Shown here one piece after another: positions 43,901 to 52,909 of a DNA stretch of 64,000 bases. Where the stretch lies: assembly GCA_016806715.1 (NCBI GenBank), contig CP060531.1, positions 1,597,966-1,661,965 on the forward strand, written 5' to 3'. The stretch comes from Thermoplasmatales archaeon. Lineage in GTDB: Archaea > Thermoplasmatota > Thermoplasmata > Thermoplasmatales > Thermoplasmataceae. The notes beneath the pieces were generated by a model that saw only the letters and a list, made by a program, of their open reading frames with translations, was not told the origin of the DNA and did not search any database. Numbering within the stretch: position 1 is the first letter of the stretch; each line of letters begins with the position of its first letter. A program made the translations under genes and the position numbers.

Positions 43901-46113
43901 TAAGGGAAAATGAGCTGAAGGATGAACTCATAAGGCTGGAATCCGCTTTCCTTCTCAGGAGAAAGATGAAGTCAGGTACCACAACATACAACATCAGTGA
44001 GTTTGAACAGGAGCAGTGGAACGAAGGTGATGTTGAATACTGCGTCAGGAAGGTTCTGGGGTCTTATGGACCCCTGACAATTGACGAGATCCTGATCAGG
44101 CTGCCGTTCGAGTCAATAAATCTGGAGGCCACAATGGGAAAAATGGTAGAGGATGGCGAGGTTGTGCTGGATTACATTTCTCCTGTTTTTTCCAAGCAAT
44201 ATATCCTGAAAGAAGACTTGAATGCAATGTTGGGGGAGAGCAGAAGGGACTTACAGGTTGAACGGATGAAAAACTTCTCCTCTCAGGTTAGCAGTACTAG
44301 TGAATATTTCAAGAGATACGGATACGCCATTGACAAATGGGGAATATCCGTGAGATACAGGGGATTCCGCGATTCAGAATTGACTGACCTGATCGCATCG
44401 GGAGAAGTTGTAACGGGAAGATTTGTAAAGCACAGGACAACTTATATGTCGCTGGAGCTGGCAAAAACTCTTAACTACCTCAGGTATGAAAAAATGTCCA
44501 GCGAGGAGGCGGAGATTCTACTGTATATATCTCAGGGTTACGACACGGAGAAGTCCTTGCTGAAAAGATCTTCCCTGGACCTGAAGATAATTCGGCAGAT
44601 ATTAAGGATCCTGGAATACAGGCTGGCAGTGCGAAGGGATGAAAACGGATTCTTCCGAGTGTTATTTGGAGACAGCAGATCAGAGGGCAACATAAAATAC
44701 CTGACCGATCTGTTCGGCCCGGTAACCATGAATGAACTCTCGCGCACTTTCTGGTTCCATCCGGAGCAAGAGATCAAGGCATCAGGGATCAAGCCGATAT
44801 ACTTTAAAAGGGAGTTGTATTATGGAAATCAGGTTGCCTCTCCCGTAGAATCCGGAAGCATACTTGTTTCAATATACGATCCAATTAACATGTACATGGG
44901 GCGTCTTTATACAAGGGATATAGCATTTAATTCACGCCTGATAACCGGTGGTACCGAGGTTGCTGATCTGCAATATGACCTCCAGGACAACGTTCTGTGG
45001 ATCGAAGATGTGCAGGAGATCCCAGGTACGGGAAGGGAAAGTATCCTTTCGGGTCTGGAGGAGGTTAAGCAACGTGCAGGGCTGGACTCAGTTGTTATAA
45101 TGGACGATAAGTCGATTTTCGATGAATTTTCCGGAACCCATGGATTCAGGAAAGTGGATAACATAATCATCAATTCAGACGCTGAGGTTCAGGAGATCAG
45201 CGAGGACACGCTGCTTAAGGCTGCCATCAGCCAGTTTTCCCGATCCCGGCCATCAGAGCCCATCCTATTTAACTTTCTAAAGGAGAGGTTGCTTGGCATA
45301 AGGAGCGAGATTGAGGCAAATTCGCTTGGCGTAACGAATACACAGCTCAGGAATTATTTCCAGTCGAGGCTTCTATTCCTGTTCAACGGCCCTTTTGGCG
45401 TTCAGGCTTATGCAGCAATGGAAGTTATATCCATTTTCAGGGCAATAAAAAGTTCAAAACTGAATGACGATGAGGAAAGGATAATCAGTGTAGTGCTGGA
45501 TAATAACGGTGCCACCGAGGAAGAGATACTGCAGAATGTAAGGAAGAATATCTCGGGGCTCAGGTCGGTTATAAAGGATCTGTACGCAAGGAATATCCTG
45601 GCAAGGGACTACAACCGCAAATATGTCTTTGTTCCAGAGAAAGTGGGGAAGGAAGAAGCAATCAGTGCCCTGATCAGATTTCTTCTAAACGAGATGATGT
45701 TCTTCGATAAGGAGAGGTTCCGCAGTATCACAGGCGCAGAACCGGATGAGGAATATAATCGGATTGTAGACAAACTGCTTTCAGGTGGGAAGGTCAGGAA
45801 GGTTATAGTGACAGATGAGAGAAAGGTCAGTTACGTCTCCACCAGATTCAGGCCTGAGAAGAAGATTACGGTGTCTGGAACGGTTATCCTGGGCCCAAAA
45901 GACATAATTCCACTGTATTTTTCACAATTCATTAAGAGGAAATTAGGTATCAGGAACTATTTCTACCTGTATAACGGTGACCTTGTGACGGCGTTCACTG
46001 GAAAGAAGAAGGGAAAAATTATTGAAGTCACCAAGATAATCGGAGACAGGAAGCACCGTGAGCTCATAAAGAAAGAGATGAATAGAATGGGTTACGCATT
46101 GACTTTCAGGTAG
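40972..46113 (+). CDS. lhr: Lhr-type large DEAD/DEAH helicase (1713 aa)
   Basis: A very large superfamily 2 helicase. All motifs are visible in the first 420 residues: SSPTGTGKTMT (I), ISPLKALAND (Ia), TTPESF (Ib), DEIHE (II), LSATQAP (III), FTNTRSGTEHV (IV), STSLELGIDIG (V) and QRIGRSGHG (VI). The Lhr core (winged helix and beta-barrel domain) follows to about 850. The last 850 residues are further winged-helix modules, similar in layout to E. coli Lhr's long C-terminus but with no clear catalytic motif. Lhr unwinds DNA and RNA-DNA hybrids in repair. Longer than most archaeal Lhr (about 850-950), as is usual in Thermoplasmata. Its TAG stop is directly followed by the next gene's GTG. Confidence 0.93.
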   Translation: MEEAHDLSYRVEEELPFLDPVVAKWFNNNYSSLTEPQKRAIPLIHRKINVLVSSPTGTGKTMTGFLSILNELFLMSREGTLEDKIYCLYISPLKALANDIDKNLKKPLSEIAEISRANNYTFPEIRVSVRSGDTPQSERQKMLRKPPHILITTPESFSLALSAPKFREKFMDLKYVIVDEIHEVSATKRGTLLSINLERLKGIAGNFVRIGLSATQAPLNVIGQYLCGFEDGKPRNFEIVDIDTKKFLDLSTITPVKDLSRANYEVANDKMYDVLAGLIAEHTTTLVFTNTRSGTEHVAMRLKARGIESIEAHHSSLGKETRLDVENKLKNGELKCVITSTSLELGIDIGNIDLVVQIGSPKSVSKGLQRIGRSGHGLNQLSKGRFLVFDLDDLMECAVLTKAAYDREIDKVVIPENSLDVLSQVIVGMSLEKVWGFDEAYNLIKGSYSYRNLGIEDYRSTINYLSGEIEESTIYSKIWYDREKNTFGKKKSSRMIYFMNVGTIPEEADYQVVNERGKHLGQLSDKFVERLKHGDVFVLGARTYMFIRSSGNRVNVKDAVGMRPTVPSWSGEMLPRNYDLGVLIGKFREELYRRIRDGEETVRWLMDNYKVDEYGANSLISYVKTQATFYLPTDSKLLVEGYVDSKNLYSIIYHIPLGRRINDALSRAYAQALSNAYSVTTRITITDDGFMLTIPQKIPLREQLSLINSNNLEEMVSRSIINTEVFKQRFRHCAARSLMVLRKYKGYDISIVRQQLRSDKVLRSLENIKNFPVITETYHEIMNDMMDVPRALFYVKNVIDKGKYGILEYREETSPFSYGIILTGVSDIVLMEDRSKLLKELQSKIIDRVFGEQNVHFLFNDSKVVENYFRSKVPRIADLDTYLAFADHFLYIDPFRDRDNSPFPYSDTDPNPITGRLIEDGGIVSTYVRGPQWASESNYSVLRKLFAKRVDVTPERRRLLDLCKGLTFNELKNSSGLRENELKDELIRLESAFLLRRKMKSGTTTYNISEFEQEQWNEGDVEYCVRKVLGSYGPLTIDEILIRLPFESINLEATMGKMVEDGEVVLDYISPVFSKQYILKEDLNAMLGESRRDLQVERMKNFSSQVSSTSEYFKRYGYAIDKWGISVRYRGFRDSELTDLIASGEVVTGRFVKHRTTYMSLELAKTLNYLRYEKMSSEEAEILLYISQGYDTEKSLLKRSSLDLKIIRQILRILEYRLAVRRDENGFFRVLFGDSRSEGNIKYLTDLFGPVTMNELSRTFWFHPEQEIKASGIKPIYFKRELYYGNQVASPVESGSILVSIYDPINMYMGRLYTRDIAFNSRLITGGTEVADLQYDLQDNVLWIEDVQEIPGTGRESILSGLEEVKQRAGLDSVVIMDDKSIFDEFSGTHGFRKVDNIIINSDAEVQEISEDTLLKAAISQFSRSRPSEPILFNFLKERLLGIRSEIEANSLGVTNTQLRNYFQSRLLFLFNGPFGVQAYAAMEVISIFRAIKSSKLNDDEERIISVVLDNNGATEEEILQNVRKNISGLRSVIKDLYARNILARDYNRKYVFVPEKVGKEEAISALIRFLLNEMMFFDKERFRSITGAEPDEEYNRIVDKLLSGGKVRKVIVTDERKVSYVSTRFRPEKKITVSGTVILGPKDIIPLYFSQFIKRKLGIRNYFYLYNGDLVTAFTGKKKGKIIEVTKIIGDRKHRELIKKEMNRMGYALTFR

Positions 46114-46395
46114 GTGAAGAACGTGTATCTATCTTATGATATTGTTATAGCCGGTATCTCCCTTGTTGTATCGGCATTTATGCTGGCAGTGACTGTGAGG
46201 GCATCGAGAAAGGGAGCGCCAAAAGCCGTTGTCTATCTTGGTACTGCTTTTGCTGTGATTCTTGCCGTGAATCTCCTGTTTGTTCTCTCCGTTTTCAAGT
46301 TACTGCTTCCAGGCAGCGATTTTATAATAATCTTCCTGGTTTCAGATCTGATCCTTCTGGGTATTTTCTACTTAGGAGCTGTTAGGGGTAAATAA
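46114..46395 (+). CDS. Small membrane protein following lhr (93 aa)
   Basis: Three hydrophobic helices (about residues 9-27, 42-63, 70-88) with short basic loops. GTG start directly after the lhr stop, so translation is coupled to lhr. It ends one base before the TTG start of the winged-helix gene. Family not recognised. Pairing of a short membrane protein with a winged-helix gene is common in archaea and suggests a membrane-linked regulator. Confidence 0.7.
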   Translation: MKNVYLSYDIVIAGISLVVSAFMLAVTVRASRKGAPKAVVYLGTAFAVILAVNLLFVLSVFKLLLPGSDFIIIFLVSDLILLGIFYLGAVRGK

Positions 46396-46396
46396 C

Positions 46397-46897
46397 TTGC
46401 CTGATCCGGACAACGTCAGGGAAAAAATTCTCAGTTTCATAGCAAAAAACCCGGGAGTACACTTCAGGGAAATACAGCGCCAGACAGGAACTGCTGTAGG
46501 CCAACTGGAATACCATCTCTATTCGCTTGAGAAAGGTGGCTTGATCAGGGGGAGAAAGGATGGCAAATTTGTAAGGTTCTTTTCGCTCTCAGCCGGTTCG
46601 CTTGAGAACAATCTTTTCTTCTACATCAGGAGCAACAGGGGAAGGGAGATTATGTTCCAGCTTCTCCGTGGTGATATCCGGGAGGACAAAATTTACCCGA
46701 AAAACGAACGAAAGAGGCAGGAAACCCTCGTAATACTGGATGAGCTTCAGGCTGCAGGGATAGCAATCAGGACAGTAGTATCTGGAAAAAATGCTTATTC
46801 ACTTCGGAACAGGGATAGTGTTATAGAAATACTCCTCAAATTCCGGGAAAGCTTCGTGGACTACGCCGCAAATAACCTGATAAACCTGTTCAGGTGA
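46397..46897 (+). CDS. Double winged-helix regulator (166 aa)
   Basis: Residues 5-65 form a winged helix (REKILSFIAKNPGVHFREI, then TAVGQLEYHLYSLEKGGLI) and residues 85-155 a second one. TTG start right after the previous stop. It belongs to a group of archaeal regulators encoded with small membrane proteins; target unknown. Third gene of the lhr unit. Confidence 0.75.
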   Translation: MPDPDNVREKILSFIAKNPGVHFREIQRQTGTAVGQLEYHLYSLEKGGLIRGRKDGKFVRFFSLSAGSLENNLFFYIRSNRGREIMFQLLRGDIREDKIYPKNERKRQETLVILDELQAAGIAIRTVVSGKNAYSLRNRDSVIEILLKFRESFVDYAANNLINLFR

Positions 46898-46898
46898 A

Positions 46899-47867
46899 TC
46901 AGATAACTCTCCTCCTCCTGTAACCTAAATATGGAAGTGCAATAAGCGCCGACCCTATAGCTGCACCGGCTGCCAGCAGTTCAGCATGTGCCAGGACAAA
47001 GCTTACCACCGATTCCGTTATCGTTGTTGGAGGCAGATCCGTTATACCAATTCCCTCAGTGGCAATATACGGGTCTTCATATATGACGCTATTGCTATTG
47101 TTATCAGAGAGATTGAATGCAAAATTTATGGCGTTAGCTTCAATTTCTTGACCAAAATTATTTCCGTATGCGGACCTAAAAATTTCAGGAGCACCGTTGA
47201 GGGTATATGAGTTATTCCACCAGAAGAGTGCCGGGAAATGTGAAATATTCATGAAGTAACCGTTAAATTTCTGATTACTTTGGTCACTACCAGCCACCAT
47301 TCCTGAACCGTGAAAGTCGCCGCCCTTTGCGCCAACTCCATCATCCCTCCCACCGAAATTTATCAAAAGGAAAATGGTTCCGCCCGCAGCGGAGCCTATG
47401 GCAGAAATCCAGGTAGTTATTTTGTAGTATGTGTAGTGGGAAAAGTTAGAAACATTCAGAGAGCTGGAATATGAACTTATAGATGGTGGGGTATTTACAG
47501 GAGTGAAATTTAAGAAGAGTGATACAGAGAGAGGGTTCTGGCTATTTGAGGGTGCATTATGTCCTTCCATTTCCATGCCTCCTCCAACTTGGAAATTCGA
47601 GTGATACGACATCGTACCATTGCTGCTAAGTGAATAGTTCCAGTTGTCGCTGGCGAAATTATTGAAATATCGTGTACTTGAGTTAGCTGGAATGTAAACG
47701 ATCCCGAGATAGGTCAGGTTGTAAGATATATTTCCGGGGAGTGAAACATTCATGGACGGCAGATTTCCGAAGACAATGCTTCCTGAAGTTTCAGCGTGGC
47801 TAATGCCCGCCTGAATACCTAAACCCGACATTAAAACTACAGCAATTATGATTGCCTTAAGGTACAC
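46899..47867 (-). CDS. Exported membrane-anchored surface protein (322 aa)
   Basis: N-terminal signal peptide (hydrophobic residues 5-24, cleavage near SHA), a beta-rich Asn/Ser/Gly-rich domain with many N-x-S/T sites, then a C-terminal helix (about 293-315) followed by RRRR, a typical stop-transfer anchor. Family unknown. Convergent with the winged-helix gene (one base apart). Confidence 0.65.
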   Translation of the reverse strand: MYLKAIIIAVVLMSGLGIQAGISHAETSGSIVFGNLPSMNVSLPGNISYNLTYLGIVYIPANSSTRYFNNFASDNWNYSLSSNGTMSYHSNFQVGGGMEMEGHNAPSNSQNPLSVSLFLNFTPVNTPPSISSYSSSLNVSNFSHYTYYKITTWISAIGSAAGGTIFLLINFGGRDDGVGAKGGDFHGSGMVAGSDQSNQKFNGYFMNISHFPALFWWNNSYTLNGAPEIFRSAYGNNFGQEIEANAINFAFNLSDNNSNSVIYEDPYIATEGIGITDLPPTTITESVVSFVLAHAELLAAGAAIGSALIALPYLGYRRRRVI

Positions 47868-47916
47868 TTAAAAATCATGTCCCTGTGAAATAACTTATTT
47901 TTGGTACAATAATGGA

Positions 47917-48075
47917 TCAGGAAAATTCTTCCTCAAGTTCTACCATGACGTCATTGAGTACTTCATCAAAGGTGTTTCCCGTATATTCCCTGAGTCCACC
48001 GATTTCAGTCCTCAGTTTTGCTATGTACTGGTCTTCGTCCTTGTCAAATTCAATGTTACAAATCATTTCCTGCAT
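47917..48075 (-). CDS. HicB-like small protein (52 aa)
   Basis: Sequence MICNIEFDKDEDQYIAKLRT, then GGLREYTGNTFDEVLNDVMVELEEEF, follows the HicB-type fold (two strands, a helix with TG-x-T-x-x-E-V) that forms the partner half of HicAB modules. No HicA toxin is adjacent, so it is an orphan. ATG 48075 has a TTTTTAAG box about 33 bases upstream. Too short for routine calling. Confidence 0.6.
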   Translation of the reverse strand: MQEMICNIEFDKDEDQYIAKLRTEIGGLREYTGNTFDEVLNDVMVELEEEFS

Positions 48076-48163
48076 ATGTGCAACCTGTCAAAGCAATTAT
48101 TACCCTCTTAAAAACCTTTCTTATTAATCTCGTTTAAAGAAAAGAGGGTAGTGTGAGATTACA

Positions 48164-49348
48164 TCAGGCTAAGGCATATGACTCGTCGTCCAGTACAGCC
48201 AGTAAATGGGTGCTGGAAACGTGTGTACCAGAATATACCTCAAATATCAGGTAAGACTGGTATTGCCCGACAAATATCTCAGCTCCTGGCAGATCGATGG
48301 AGCCAGGATAAGAAATATTGAAATATTTCGTTCCGTTCCGAGTAGTACTATTCACATACCCATTATAGCCGCTCATGTTCGTGCTCAAATTTGCGAATGC
48401 GCTTCCAGCCAGTGTTACATTTCTTGCTTGAAGATATCCAAGAAGCATTCCACTGGTGCTTCCATTTGAAAATGCTGAAATGCCTAATCCTGTTAAATTG
48501 GATCTGGAGGCATTCGCAATGGGAGAATACTGCCCTAAGTAACTAGAGGCCGAGCTGTTCATGATGTTCTCAAGCATGCCCGTGCTCTTGATGTAATTCA
48601 GGCTAAAGTTGAAATCACTGGACCAGTTCGTAGCGTTAAATACTGTATTTAGCTTGTCGGGCTGAACCAGTCTTTCTGCACTTCTGTAATTTATTGTTTG
48701 CGTGTTTAATATTGTGACCTCATTTGACACAAGCGAGGCGAAATTACTGGCAGAATTGTTTGTCGATCCTATATATACTCCTGCAAGAATATATTTTGGA
48801 TATACGGCGTATATAGCGTTATAGTAATTCTCATTTGTCTTGTTGCTAATAAAGACGTAAAAAGCGCCGTTTGACGTTGTACCAGATGTTTTATAGGTAC
48901 CTGTCGAGGAATTGACTATTGTTAAATTACCTGTTAATGTATCGTTAATGAAATCGGTATAATTGAATGAGGAAAATTGAATATATCCAAAGAGCAGGGA
49001 ACTGTGGTTTGAGTTTCCAAATCCAGCAAACTGGAAAGACCTGATCTGAGCTCCGGAATTGTTAAGGAGATGCATTCCAGAAGCTCCGATAGAAGTATTC
49101 TGCCCTGAGAACATACTTTCCAGGCTGCTGATATCGCTCAGCCCTCCGGTCACATTGAATCCCTCGTACCATCCTCCTCCTATGGAACTGTTTACGGTAT
49201 TTGTGGAAACAATGTCCATTCCGTTAAGAGTTTGAGGGGAAGATGATTTGGACCCGGATAAAAGTGACGGGTTGCTGTATACAACATACCCAATGCCGCC
49301 CACTACTATAACCACGGCAATGATTATCGCTAAAATACTGCTTTTCAT
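48164..49348 (-). CDS. Exported Ser/Asn-rich surface protein (394 aa)
   Basis: N-terminal hydrophobic helix (residues 4-26, after MKSS) that may act as signal anchor, then a Ser/Asn/Gly-rich beta domain with numerous N-x-S/T sites. No C-terminal anchor. No repeats strong enough to define a family. Likely a glycosylated cell-surface protein. Start at ATG 49348; the frame is open to 49360. Confidence 0.65.
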   Translation of the reverse strand: MKSSILAIIIAVVIVVGGIGYVVYSNPSLLSGSKSSSPQTLNGMDIVSTNTVNSSIGGGWYEGFNVTGGLSDISSLESMFSGQNTSIGASGMHLLNNSGAQIRSFQFAGFGNSNHSSLLFGYIQFSSFNYTDFINDTLTGNLTIVNSSTGTYKTSGTTSNGAFYVFISNKTNENYYNAIYAVYPKYILAGVYIGSTNNSASNFASLVSNEVTILNTQTINYRSAERLVQPDKLNTVFNATNWSSDFNFSLNYIKSTGMLENIMNSSASSYLGQYSPIANASRSNLTGLGISAFSNGSTSGMLLGYLQARNVTLAGSAFANLSTNMSGYNGYVNSTTRNGTKYFNISYPGSIDLPGAEIFVGQYQSYLIFEVYSGTHVSSTHLLAVLDDESYALA

Positions 49349-49434
49349 ATCCTTAATCAATCAAAACCAAGTATAAACGCTTTCCTAATACATTTATATT
49401 TTGAAACATTGCCCGTGAAAAAGTAAATTTATGG

Positions 49435-50454
49435 TTATCCATCAAGTTTTATCATTACCCTTCCCACGTTTTTCCTGTTCCTGATATCTTCATATGCAGT
49501 GTTGATTGCTTCCAGCTGTATTTCCATATTTGATACTGCTTTCACTTTTCCACTGGCTGATAGATCCAGGGCTTTCTTCATATCGTCCCTGGTGGAACTT
49601 ATGCTTCCCATTATCCTGTTTCCCTTAAGTATAATCAATCCAAGCGGCAAATTGACAGGATCTGGAATCACGTTACCGATCACCACCATCCTCCCGCCGG
49701 TTTTCAGGCTTCTGAGTGCACCGTCAAAAGTCGGCTTCCCGACGCTTTCAAGAACTACGTCCACGCCTCCACCGGAAAGTTCCTTTGTCTTCCTGCCGAG
49801 ATCATCCCCTGAATATACAACATGGTCAGCTCCCGCTGAGATAATCTGCTCTGCCTTCCACTTGGATGAGGTCTCCGCAATGACTGTTGCGCCGAGAGCT
49901 TTTGCAATCTGTATGGCATGAATTCCAACGCCACCACCAGATCCAGTGATTAGTATGGTCTCTCCTTCTTTGATGCCTGCTTCCACCTTGATTGCATGAT
50001 AAATCATCCCGGTTACACAGGCCGAAATTGCCGCTTCATGATCTCCAACACCATTGGGCACATGAACAACCGACCGCTCTGAAACCTTGACAAATTTCCG
50101 GTATGAGCCATCAAGAAGCTCACCGAATGTTTTTTTGTTTGGGCAGAGGTTTTCCCTGCCCGTTAAGCAGAATTCGCATTTTCCGCACGGTATGTAAATC
50201 AGGCTGGCTACTCTCTCCCCAATCCGGAATTTCTTCACGTCCGGCCCGATCTTGACGATCTCACCGGCAATCTCATGCCCGGGAATTATCGGCAACTTCA
50301 CCCTAGGAAAAAATCCATCCATGGTCAGGATGTCACGGAAGCATACGCCGGTTACCGACTGTTTGAGGATAATTTCGTCTCCGACTGGATCGTCAATTTC
50401 ACTTTCAGCGATCCTGAGCGGATGCCTAAGTTCATCAAGATATGCCGTTTTCAT
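49435..50454 (-). CDS. Zinc-dependent alcohol dehydrogenase (MDR family)
   Basis: A 339-residue medium-chain dehydrogenase/reductase. Catalytic zinc site: Cys in GVCFRDIL and GHEIAGE; structural zinc loop CGKCEFCLTGRENLC; Rossmann NAD(P) motif TGSGGGVGIHAIQIA around 160-172. Oxidises alcohols or reduces aldehydes; cofactor preference not decided from sequence, though the position after the glycine motif (ETSSKWK) lacks an obvious Asp for NAD. Start ATG 50454, divergent from the HAD gene with a 74-base spacer. Confidence 0.92.
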   Translation of the reverse strand: MKTAYLDELRHPLRIAESEIDDPVGDEIILKQSVTGVCFRDILTMDGFFPRVKLPIIPGHEIAGEIVKIGPDVKKFRIGERVASLIYIPCGKCEFCLTGRENLCPNKKTFGELLDGSYRKFVKVSERSVVHVPNGVGDHEAAISACVTGMIYHAIKVEAGIKEGETILITGSGGGVGIHAIQIAKALGATVIAETSSKWKAEQIISAGADHVVYSGDDLGRKTKELSGGGVDVVLESVGKPTFDGALRSLKTGGRMVVIGNVIPDPVNLPLGLIILKGNRIMGSISSTRDDMKKALDLSASGKVKAVSNMEIQLEAINTAYEDIRNRKNVGRVMIKLDG

Positions 50455-50528
50455 GGTCTTGTATTATTTCCTTGTATTTATCCAATTTCGCGTAAGTCTA
50501 ATATCAAATGTCTTAATATGGCACAGAC

Positions 50529-51161
50529 TTGAAAATAACAGGGATAATTTTTGACCTGGACGGAACCATACTTAACTCCTTTGAATTTCGAATCATAGCC
50601 TGGAACAAGGCGTTCAAGGAATTCGGCATTTCCCCGAAAGAAGACGAACTCAAGCCCCTGATAGGCCTTCCCGGATCCACACTTGCTGCCAAGTATTCAA
50701 GCGATCCTTATTCAGTTGAAATGGAGGAAGAAAGGATATTTGCAGAATATCTTCCAGAGATTTCCCTTTATCCGGATGTCGTGCCCACATTCAACGAGCT
50801 TGAAAGAAGAGGCATAGGCAGAGCTATTGTCACTTCATCGAGGAGAAAACTTGTCAATACCCTCAATCTGCCAGCGTCCAGGGTTGTCACAATAGACGAT
50901 GTCTCGCACGGTAAGCCGGATACAGAACCATATACCAGGGCAATGCAGTTGCTGGACATATCAGATCCCGGAAAGGTTGTAGTTGTAGGCGACGCACTGA
51001 CAGATATACTGCCTGCTAATAAACTAGGCAATATCTCTGTTCTGATAAAGCATGGGCGGCAATTTGAAACGAAACTTCCTAACTACGTGGTAGATAATGT
51101 ATTTGAAATCATAACACTTATCGATCGAATAGAGGCAATGCCCGAGCATCATGAGAAATGA
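50529..51161 (+). CDS. HAD superfamily phosphatase (210 aa)
   Basis: FDLDGTILNS at the start gives the nucleophile Asp of motif I; VTSSRR is motif II; GKPDTEPY carries motif III Lys; VVVGDALTDI supplies motif IV acidic residues. The cap is helical (phosphoglycolate phosphatase-like). Substrate unknown. The start codon is TTG at 50529, taken because AT-rich CTAATATC lies about 25-30 bases upstream. Convergent with the pncB gene with no gap. Confidence 0.88.
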   Translation: MKITGIIFDLDGTILNSFEFRIIAWNKAFKEFGISPKEDELKPLIGLPGSTLAAKYSSDPYSVEMEEERIFAEYLPEISLYPDVVPTFNELERRGIGRAIVTSSRRKLVNTLNLPASRVVTIDDVSHGKPDTEPYTRAMQLLDISDPGKVVVVGDALTDILPANKLGNISVLIKHGRQFETKLPNYVVDNVFEIITLIDRIEAMPEHHEK

Positions 51162-52364
51162 TTACGGGGTCTTTTTCCCATTTACTTCGACAGGGGTAAT
51201 ATTCTTCAACTCTTCCATAACTCTTTCCCTTATTCTTTTGGGAGTGTCGTAAGGTTCAGTCAGCCTGCCGGAACTGAGGAATTTCTTCATAAGGGATTTC
51301 ATTTCCCCGCCACATTCACATTTCAGATCGCCATGCCCAAATGGAACGACCCGAATGCTGTTACACTTCCCGCACCTAAGCACGTCTTTGCGGCCAGAGT
51401 ATTTTCCCTTCTTTGTATCTGGCACACCACCGATTTCAACAATATCCATGGCAAAATCAAAAGGCTTGGCCGCAGATATGGCTGTGCCTACACCGAAAGC
51501 GTCCGCGCCTGCTTTCCTCAATTCCCTGACAGACTCCTCGTCAAGTCCTCCTGATACCATGATCTTTACTCCTCCATGCCCCCGCAGATCCAGCTCCCAT
51601 CTGACTTCCCTTACAATTGCAGGAAAATTCCCGCGCCTGGAGGACGGTGTATCAAGCCTGATATAATCCAGTTCCGGAAACGCTTCAGCAGCTCTCAGTG
51701 CAGCGAATTTCTCGTCGCTGAATGTATCTATCAGGACCGTCCTGCTTCCCGGAGGTGAGTTCTCAACAACGCTTTTCCATGCTTCCTGGTCACCAACGAG
51801 GAGGGAAAGGGCATGAGGCATGGTCCCGACCGGTCTTTCGCCGATCAGCTTGGCTCCAAGTATTCCGGATACTCCATCAGCTCCGCCAATGAATGCTGCC
51901 CTGTCTATCATTGGTGAGAGGGCAGGGTGCATGCGTCGAATGCCAAACGAGAAGAATTTTGCGTCACCTGCGGCGAGCCTTATCCTAGAGGATTTTGTTG
52001 AAATTCCGGACGACTGGCATAGGAACCCGAGGATAGACGTTTCGCATCTGCCGAATTCGGAATAGTTTCCCTCAATCCACACAAATGGTACCGGGATCCC
52101 TTTTGAGTCTCTCGGATTCAGGATTGTCCCCTCAGGTATTGCATAGACATCAACATTTTTACCACTGAGCAGGTTTATAAGCTCATCCAGGCCGGAGAAA
52201 TTTACCCATGTATCAATTGGTCCGGATACTGTTATCTCCGAAACCACTGATTTATTCTCCCCCATTCCTTCCATGGATTTTATAGATCTATCAAAATAGA
52301 CGTCTGATGCACTGCAAGTCAATATTTCCTGATCTGTCGCAACGTTGAATTTCCTGTCTGTCAT
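51162..52364 (-). CDS. pncB: Nicotinate phosphoribosyltransferase
   Basis: A 400-residue enzyme forming nicotinate mononucleotide for NAD salvage. The layout resembles the crystallised Thermoplasma enzyme: N-terminal alpha/beta part, GADGVSGILGAKL, VLIDTFSDEK, IRLDTPSSR and the barrel motif KIMVSGGLDEESVRELRKAGADAFGVGT, with a C-terminal zinc site (CGKCNSI, CECGG). Starts four bases inside the nicotinamidase gene, which makes its substrate, so the two are translated together. Confidence 0.92.
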   Translation of the reverse strand: MTDRKFNVATDQEILTCSASDVYFDRSIKSMEGMGENKSVVSEITVSGPIDTWVNFSGLDELINLLSGKNVDVYAIPEGTILNPRDSKGIPVPFVWIEGNYSEFGRCETSILGFLCQSSGISTKSSRIRLAAGDAKFFSFGIRRMHPALSPMIDRAAFIGGADGVSGILGAKLIGERPVGTMPHALSLLVGDQEAWKSVVENSPPGSRTVLIDTFSDEKFAALRAAEAFPELDYIRLDTPSSRRGNFPAIVREVRWELDLRGHGGVKIMVSGGLDEESVRELRKAGADAFGVGTAISAAKPFDFAMDIVEIGGVPDTKKGKYSGRKDVLRCGKCNSIRVVPFGHGDLKCECGGEMKSLMKKFLSSGRLTEPYDTPKRIRERVMEELKNITPVEVNGKKTP

Positions 52365-52909
52365 AAAATCTCCCTCAAAGCCACATCCGCAGTGATTATT
52401 TCCGCACCGTAATTTTTCTTCATGTTATTAAGTGCAGTGCTGTGATTTTCTTCTTCTATCGAGGAACACAGGTCAGATATCACGCTTACGCTGTAATTCC
52501 TGAAAAAGGCGCCAGCAGCTGTATGCAGAACGCATATGTCAGTTGAGATTCCAGTTAGGTATACATGTGATATCCCGCATGCCCTCAACACTCCATCCAG
52601 GTCCGAGTCAAAGAATGAGTCAAAATGCCTCTTTGTGATCCTGTGTCCTCTGATCCCCGCAAGCCCATCTACAAGCATGCACCCTTTTGTTCCCGAGACG
52701 CAGTGTCTTCCCCATACCGCAAATTCTGGGTCATTTTCTAAGTGCGTGTCCAGTGTGAAAATTACAGGTACAGAGTCATTAATTTTTTCAAGAAAAACGG
52801 AAGTTTTTTCTGCTGTTCGTTGAGCTCTTTCATTTCCAAAAACCCCTGAAACAAAATCGTTAACGAGGTCAACAATAACGAGTGCACTCTTCTCATCTGT
52901 ACTTTTCAT
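52361..52909 (-). CDS. pncA: Nicotinamidase-like isochorismatase-family hydrolase
   Basis: A 182-residue cysteine hydrolase: catalytic Asp in VIVDLVNDF, Lys in ITKRHFDSFF and Cys in STDICVLHTA; metal ligands in the DTH and neighbouring segment. Would convert nicotinamide to nicotinate, feeding the pncB product next door. ATG 52909 overlaps the cysS stop as ATGA, preferred over an in-frame start at 52921. Isochorismatase activity is possible but less likely in this context. Confidence 0.88.
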   Translation of the reverse strand: MKSTDEKSALVIVDLVNDFVSGVFGNERAQRTAEKTSVFLEKINDSVPVIFTLDTHLENDPEFAVWGRHCVSGTKGCMLVDGLAGIRGHRITKRHFDSFFDSDLDGVLRACGISHVYLTGISTDICVLHTAAGAFFRNYSVSVISDLCSSIEEENHSTALNNMKKNYGAEIITADVALREIL

